This document shows, piece after piece, positions 4,151-8,169 of a stretch of DNA of 8,169 bases (within the stretch, counting starts at the first letter, position 1; every line of letters begins with the position of its first letter). This DNA comes from Oscillospiraceae bacterium UBA4632 (GTDB lineage Bacteria; Bacillota; Clostridia; Oscillospirales; Oscillospiraceae), in assembly GCA_002405995.1 (NCBI GenBank), contig DHMW01000011.1:1-8169 (forward strand). The letters are read 5' to 3'. The translations under genes were made by a program, and so were the position numbers. The notes under the pieces were generated by a model, which saw only the letters and a list, made by a program, of their open reading frames with translations, had not been told where the DNA came from and did not search any database.

Positions 4151-7100
4151 TTACTTGCCGATGGCGCGGTACAGGAACGTCACCGCCTCGCCGCGCGTGC
4201 AGGTCTTGTCGGGGGAGAAGGTCGTCGGCGTGGTGCCGGTGGTGATGCCCTTGCCCACAGCCCACAGGATCGCATTGTAGTAGGGCGCGTGCGTGGTCTG
4301 CTTCACGTCGGTGAAGGGGTTGGAGTAGTAGCCGGTGGCGTTGTTGCCGGCATAGCGGTACAGGAAGGTGACGATCTCCGCGCGCGTGCAGGTCTTGTTG
4401 GGGGAGAAGGTCGTCTTGCTCGTGCCGGTGGTGATGCCCTTGTTCACCGCCCACAGGATCGCGTTGTAGAAGTCGCTGCCCATGGACGAGCTCACGTCGG
4501 TGAACGGGTTGGTGTAGTAATAGCTGCTCTGGGTGCTGCCGCCCGCGGCTCGGTACAGGAAGGTGACGATCTCCGCGCGCGTGCAGGTCTTGTCGGGGGA
4601 GAAGGTGTAAGCGCCCGTGCCGGTGGTGACCTTCTGGTTCACCGCCCACTTCACCGCGTCGTAGTAGACGGAGCCGGGCTTGACGTCAACGAAGTTCATC
4701 GTCTGGGCGATCTTGACCGCCAGCGTGCCGCTCACGGCGGAGCCGTAGGTGGGCTTGATGGTGAACGGGATATACACCGTCGAGCCGGTGGTGGCGTAGG
4801 GGCTGGCGTAGAAGGCGACGTCGCTCAGCGCGTTCTGGTTGTAGTAGCTGGTGGTGTAGTAGAACTTGTCGCTGCTCTTGACCTGGCTGCCGACGGAGTA
4901 GCCGCTGTTGTAGTAGCTGTAGAGCGTGCCGCTGTAGATGCTGCTGGCGTTGGTGGAGCTGGTCTGCTCAAAGGTGACGTAGTCGATGCTGGCATTGCGG
5001 TAGGCGTTGCTGCTGCTGCGCAGGTAGCTGAGGAACGCATCCGCGTCCATCTTGACCGCGTCGCCGGGGGCGACGGTCAGCTTCACGTCCTCGCGCACCA
5101 CGCTGATGACCACGCGGCCGGAGAGGGTGACCGTCTGGCCGCTGGCGGTGGGATAGCCGTTGCGGCTGTAATACTGCTTGACGTGCATCTGGAAGGGCAC
5201 GACGATCTCCTTGACGCTGCTGGGGATCTTCGCGTTGACGGCGAAGCTCACATAGTCAAGGTTGGTGATCTTGGTGGCGGAGTTGAAGTAGGACGAGCTG
5301 GCGTAGCTGCCGCTGGACATCGCGGTGTTGTTGTAGTACAGCGCGCCCTGCGTGGTGTTGTTGAAGTAGCTGAACGTGACGTCCTGGAACTCGTAGTAGT
5401 AGGTGCTGGAGGCGGTGTTCATCGCGTTCATGAACTTGGTGAAGTCGCTGTGGGAGAACTTGACGGTCTCGCCCGCCACGCCGTTGTACTGGATGTCGTT
5501 GTTCTGGAGATAAACGGTCATCGCGCCGCCGTAGTACTCATTGTAGCCTGCGGTGGTATAGCGCTGCGCCACAACGTAGAGCGTGACCTGGCCGCCGGTG
5601 TAGTTGAGGTTGTTGACCGTCAGCGGATAGGGCGCGGTGGAGCTGTAAGCGGTGCCGAGATTCACGCTCGACCAGTCGGCCGGGGCGCTGCCGTTGACCG
5701 AGCTGACCACATAGTAGCGGGCATAGGTAGAGGGGAAGTAGACCTTGTAGCTGCCGTAGCTGGTGCTGTTGGTGGTGACCTGCTCGGCATTCACCGCCTC
5801 AAAGCTCGTGTTGAGGATGGGCGTAACGGGAATGGTCAGGGTGACGTAATAGGTGTTGCCGTCGCTTGCATATGCCGTGATCTTCACCGCGTCCGCGCCG
5901 ATATAGCTCTTGGGGGCGTTGTAGCGGTAATAGGAGCTATAGTTGCTGAGCGTGCCGCGCGTCGTGCCGGAGATGCTGGCAAGAGTGACGGAGCTAACGG
6001 TAACATTGCTCTTGCCGGTGACCTGCTCCCGAATGGCGGTCTGGGCAAGATAGGCAAGGCTGGTGTAAGAGTAGCTGCTGGTGGTGGCGAGGTCAACGTA
6101 GCCGCCGTTCTGCACGCCGTAGCTCAGCTTGGCGCTGAGGGTGCGGGTGGAAATGACGAACTCGACCTCATAGGGCTTGTTCTGATAGGTGAAGGAAGCC
6201 TTGACGGTGTAGCTCTGGGCAGCGTTCGCGGGGATTGCAAACTCGGCCTTCTTTTTCTCTTTCGAATCCGGCGTGATTGTTGCACCGGTGGCGGGGTTGG
6301 GACTACTGATGCTCCACCTCACATCGTCAAGAGTAACGGCTTGATCCTTGTTATCGATCTTGTCCGTAAAGGTGAAGGAGAGCGTCTGCTTGGTGTTGGG
6401 CGCCATCGTGGCGTTGAAGGACTTGCTGATCTTGGTGTTGTCCTTTTCCACGGTGACGGTAAGGGACTGGCTGACTGTCGAGGTCACAACGTCGCCTTCA
6501 TACAGCGTGCAGGTGACGGTGTAATCGCCCTCTTCATGGGGAGTCCAGGTAAAGGTGTTGTCGGTACGACCGGTGGTGGTGGAAGCGACTTCGGCTGCGC
6601 CCTTTTTGATCGACCAGCCGTAGCGGGTGTTTTCGCTCTTGCCGGTTTCGGCGACCGTTGCGGTGAACACGACCTGCTGGTCGGTTTTCACCTTGTTGCT
6701 GCTGATGCCCGTAGGCTTAGTGATGGCGAGAGTCGGGTCAGAGAAAGTGCCGGAAGAAATGCTGATGGATTTATCAACAGGATCGCCGTCACCGTAACCG
6801 ACCTTGAATTTTAATGCACTGCCTTCATACTTGATGGAATTCGCTGGGACATTATAGCCGGTCTTGGGCTTGACCTGCCAAGTATTTTTCGCAGCATTCT
6901 CGCCGGTAAGAGCCTCGCCCTCGCCCAGGAAAATAGTAGCGCTTCCACTGGTAACGGTGTACGGGCGACGGTTGAAATAAACCTTTTCGATCGCATTATC
7001 AAGATCGTAGACGGTTACGGTTTTAGAAATAGCGGGGAAAGTGTAGACAGCGGTTTCAGCGTCACTGCTCTCCTTGACGGCAACGGTGCAGGTTGCAGTG

Positions 7101-7438
7101 ATGGCTGTTCCGCTCGCGTTTACCTGAGCAGTGCTGCTGCTTCCGCTAACAGAACCGCTCCAAGTGTAAGTGAAAACGGGACTTTGAAGCGCATTTCCGT
7201 TCTTTTTGATGGTAACGCCTTCGGTAACGGCGGTAAACGTCAAAGAAGTATCTTTGGGAACTGCGCCAGCAACCTCGGTATTTTGACCTTTGGTAACTCT
7301 GATGGACGGAGCGACATCTCCCGCGGTATACTGCGGTGTCTCTGGCGTTTCGCCCTCGCCCGGCGTCGCCCTTGCAGGCAGGACAACGAGGCTCAGAACC
7401 ATGGTCAGAGTCAATAGCAAGGAGAGAAATTTCTTCAT
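4151..7438 (-). CDS. Secreted SLH-domain (S-layer type) surface protein with Ig-like and tyrosine-rich repeat modules
   Basis: This 1095-residue protein is exported and held on the cell wall. Residues 1-24 are a signal peptide (MKK, hydrophobic core, PARA before T25). Residues about 43-145, 227-330 and 331-434 look like Ig/PKD-type beta domains. Residues 435-912 are rich in Tyr, Ser, Thr and Asn, with three related modules at about 435-540, 651-780 and 784-912 sharing a DVTF or YVTF strand followed by GTLYSYYN or GALYYNN. Three SLH domains follow at 916-978, 979-1041 and 1042-1095, each with F-x-DV, WAV, TTG, FSP(D/N)KTCTR and VTFLYR. SLH triplets bind pyruvylated secondary wall polymers. Cysteines are almost confined to one per SLH domain. 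Start ATG has AAAGG 11 bases upstream. It is monocistronic, with a promoter candidate at 7500-7508 and a strong terminator. Whether it forms the S-layer or is an accessory adhesin cannot be told. Confidence 0.93.
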   Translation of the reverse strand: MKKFLSLLLTLTMVLSLVVLPARATPGEGETPETPQYTAGDVAPSIRVTKGQNTEVAGAVPKDTSLTFTAVTEGVTIKKNGNALQSPVFTYTWSGSVSGSSSTAQVNASGTAITATCTVAVKESSDAETAVYTFPAISKTVTVYDLDNAIEKVYFNRRPYTVTSGSATIFLGEGEALTGENAAKNTWQVKPKTGYNVPANSIKYEGSALKFKVGYGDGDPVDKSISISSGTFSDPTLAITKPTGISSNKVKTDQQVVFTATVAETGKSENTRYGWSIKKGAAEVASTTTGRTDNTFTWTPHEEGDYTVTCTLYEGDVVTSTVSQSLTVTVEKDNTKISKSFNATMAPNTKQTLSFTFTDKIDNKDQAVTLDDVRWSISSPNPATGATITPDSKEKKKAEFAIPANAAQSYTVKASFTYQNKPYEVEFVISTRTLSAKLSYGVQNGGYVDLATTSSYSYTSLAYLAQTAIREQVTGKSNVTVSSVTLASISGTTRGTLSNYSSYYRYNAPKSYIGADAVKITAYASDGNTYYVTLTIPVTPILNTSFEAVNAEQVTTNSTSYGSYKVYFPSTYARYYVVSSVNGSAPADWSSVNLGTAYSSTAPYPLTVNNLNYTGGQVTLYVVAQRYTTAGYNEYYGGAMTVYLQNNDIQYNGVAGETVKFSHSDFTKFMNAMNTASSTYYYEFQDVTFSYFNNTTQGALYYNNTAMSSGSYASSSYFNSATKITNLDYVSFAVNAKIPSSVKEIVVPFQMHVKQYYSRNGYPTASGQTVTLSGRVVISVVREDVKLTVAPGDAVKMDADAFLSYLRSSSNAYRNASIDYVTFEQTSSTNASSIYSGTLYSYYNSGYSVGSQVKSSDKFYYTTSYYNQNALSDVAFYASPYATTGSTVYIPFTIKPTYGSAVSGTLAVKIAQTMNFVDVKPGSVYYDAVKWAVNQKVTTGTGAYTFSPDKTCTRAEIVTFLYRAAGGSTQSSYYYTNPFTDVSSSMGSDFYNAILWAVNKGITTGTSKTTFSPNKTCTRAEIVTFLYRYAGNNATGYYSNPFTDVKQTTHAPYYNAILWAVGKGITTGTTPTTFSPDKTCTRGEAVTFLYRAIGK
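4154..4693 (-). repeat. Three tandem SLH-encoding repeats
   Basis: SLH units repeat every 63-65 codons. At DNA level, the segments from 4356 and from 4551 are identical for 43 bases (starting cggtacagga), then differ at one base and match for 12 more. A third, more diverged copy starts at 4167. The copies lie 195 and 189 bases apart, as expected for duplicated SLH units kept similar by gene conversion or recent duplication. Confidence 0.85.
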
Positions 7439-7499
7439 GTGATCTTCATCCTTTCGTTTTTGGTGTTTCCCCGAAAAACAGGGATACTCTCACGCTGTG

Positions 7500-7508
7500 A
7501 TTGTACCA
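7500..7508 (-). promoter_or_regulatory. Candidate extended -10 promoter of the SLH protein gene
   Basis: On the minus strand, TGG followed by TACAAT makes an extended -10 element (TGn plus 5/6). The -35 region 17-18 bases upstream is poor (TTTCTT), as is common with extended -10 promoters. A start near 7493 would give a leader of about 55 bases. No riboswitch-like structure is apparent in the leader. The rest of 7509-7586 is AT-rich with no gene. Confidence 0.5.
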
Positions 7509-7586
7509 TATTGCCGCGGTAAAAGAAACGGGAAAACAAAAAATTCATAAATTCTTCATCTTCCCGCGTCCCTTACCCGATATAGA

Positions 7587-7628
7587 CGGAAGCGCGGACA
7601 GTTTTGTTCCGCGCTTCCGCCATTTTTT
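7587..7628. terminator. Terminator hairpin downstream of the DUF1294 gene
   Basis: A perfect 12-bp stem, CGGAAGCGCGGA (7587-7598) with TCCGCGCTTCCG (7608-7619), encloses a 9-base loop. The T run (7623-7628) is on the + strand, while the minus-strand exit reads TCTATAT. By position it should end the psuG-DUF1294 operon (minus), though its U tract there is weak. It also separates that operon from the SLH gene promoter. Confidence 0.7.
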
Positions 7629-7900
7629 CAAGAAAAATATTGCGCCAGAAAGACTGCCGCCGCAGCCTGCGCCAGCAGGATGGCAGGAATGCCGTACCGG
7701 AAGTACCAGTGCCGCGTTTTGTGGCGGAACACGCGCATCCCCAGCAGCGCCCCCAGGCTCCCGCCGATGGCAGCCAGCCCCAGCAGCGTTTTCTCCGGCA
7801 CGCGCCGCGCGCCCGGTATCTTGGCGCGGCGCTTGTCTGCGCCGTAGACGCAGAACGTCAGAACATTGATCGCGGCGAGATAGACGATAAAAACTCTCAC
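7628..7900 (-). CDS. DUF1294 family small membrane protein
   Basis: This 90-residue protein carries the DUF1294 hallmarks in order: an N-terminal membrane helix with N12 and F16, YGADK at 19-23, the R-x-P-E motif (RVPEKTLL, 33-40), the glycine-rich second helix GLAAIGGSLGALLGM, the FRHKTRHWYF segment, and a third hydrophobic helix at the C-terminus. Length and motif order match the family, whose role is unknown. The start is GTG (7898-7900), overlapping the psuG stop as GTGA. No ribosome site is visible, so translation probably depends on ribosomes finishing psuG. A terminator-like hairpin follows nine bases after the stop. Confidence 0.88.
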   Translation of the reverse strand: MRVFIVYLAAINVLTFCVYGADKRRAKIPGARRVPEKTLLGLAAIGGSLGALLGMRVFRHKTRHWYFRYGIPAILLAQAAAAVFLAQYFS

Positions 7901-8169
7901 TTTTCGAGCTTGCTGAGCTCCACGGCCGCCGCCGCGCCGAGGCGGGCGTTGTTGAACACGAGCTGGATGTTGGAATCCAGGCTGTCGCCGCCGGTCAGGT
8001 CCTTGATCTTGGCGAGCAGGTACGGGGTCGTGGCCTTGCCGTGGATGCCGTCCTTCTTCGCGTCCTCCACGGCCTCGGCGATCGCCCTGTCGATGACGTC
8101 CTTGTCCATGGAGTACTCCTCGGGGATGGGATTCGTGACGAGTAAGCCGCCGCGCAGGCCCAGCTCGCG
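7897..8169 (-). CDS. psuG: Pseudouridine-5'-phosphate glycosidase, C-terminal part (cut by window edge)
   Basis: The open frame runs from the window edge to TGA (7897-7899), giving the last 90 residues of a protein that is usually about 300 long. It shows the typical PsuG ending: LRGGLLVTNPIPEEYSMD, then HGKATTPYLLAKIKDLTGG, then SLDSNIQLVFNNARLGAAAA. The family reversibly splits pseudouridine 5'-phosphate into uracil and ribose 5-phosphate in the cytoplasm, usually beside the PsuK kinase in pseudouridine salvage. The catalytic lysine and metal-binding residues lie in the missing N-terminal part. A Met codon at 8107-8109 is internal, since homologous sequence continues upstream of it. It overlaps the DUF1294 gene by four bases. 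Confidence 0.92.
   Translation of the reverse strand, partial: RELGLRGGLLVTNPIPEEYSMDKDVIDRAIAEAVEDAKKDGIHGKATTPYLLAKIKDLTGGDSLDSNIQLVFNNARLGAAAAVELSKLEK

Noticed and set aside
4136..6814. Long open frame of 892 codons on the + strand, antisense to the SLH gene
   Set aside because: It lacks a ribosome site, has low-complexity Gly/Val/Ala/Asp-rich product, and starts inside the terminator side of the SLH gene. The minus-strand frame has a signal peptide and SLH domains, so this is a shadow of strong codon bias.
8107..8109. ATG as start of a separate 70-residue gene at the right edge
   Set aside because: The frame stays open to the window edge, and the upstream residues (RGGLLVTNPIPEEYS) are typical of PsuG, so the Met is internal.

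Overview
The window looks like chromosomal DNA of a fairly GC-rich member of the Firmicutes. The best guess is the Oscillospiraceae/Ruminococcaceae side of the Clostridia, as in gut bacteria of the Flavonifractor/Oscillibacter type. The basis is inference from several features: tRNA genes that encode CCA, a Gram-positive lipoprotein signal, three SLH domains with the KTCTRAE pattern, and an ECF sigma/zinc anti-sigma pair. No taxonomic marker gene is present, so the placement is soft.

Layout. Positions 1-565 hold five tRNA genes on the + strand (Gly-TCC, Arg-TCT, His-GTG, Gln-TTG, Lys-TTT), with a strong hairpin between His and Gln and a terminator after Lys. A small Cro/CI-type repressor gene (610-816, minus) and a lipoprotein gene (916-1902, plus) diverge from an intergenic region that carries an almost perfect operator-like palindrome. 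That region is the most distinctive regulatory structure in the window. The lipoprotein gene ends at a terminator that faces a convergent two-gene operon on the minus strand. This operon encodes an ECF sigma factor (3021-3494) and its membrane anti-sigma factor (1958-3019), one base apart. A sequence upstream of the sigma gene fits the consensus of an ECF-dependent promoter, which suggests autoregulation.

Next comes a lone gene for a small membrane protein with a zinc-ribbon tail (3591-4001, minus). It sits between two terminators and has its own promoter candidate. A large minus-strand gene (4151-7438) encodes a 1095-residue secreted surface protein: signal peptide, Ig-like modules, tyrosine-rich repeated beta modules and three C-terminal SLH cell-wall anchors. 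At the right edge, the 3' end of a pseudouridine-5'-phosphate glycosidase gene (psuG) overlaps a DUF1294 membrane-protein gene by four bases.

The genes form separate transcription units rather than one pathway. Most concern the cell envelope: the lipoprotein, anti-sigma factor, small membrane protein, S-layer-type protein and DUF1294 protein. I see no CRISPR array, transposon, prophage or recognisable defence system. The main candidates for something new are the operator/repressor/lipoprotein unit, the anti-sigma factor with its large outer domain and extra C-terminal membrane segments, and the repeated modules of the surface protein.
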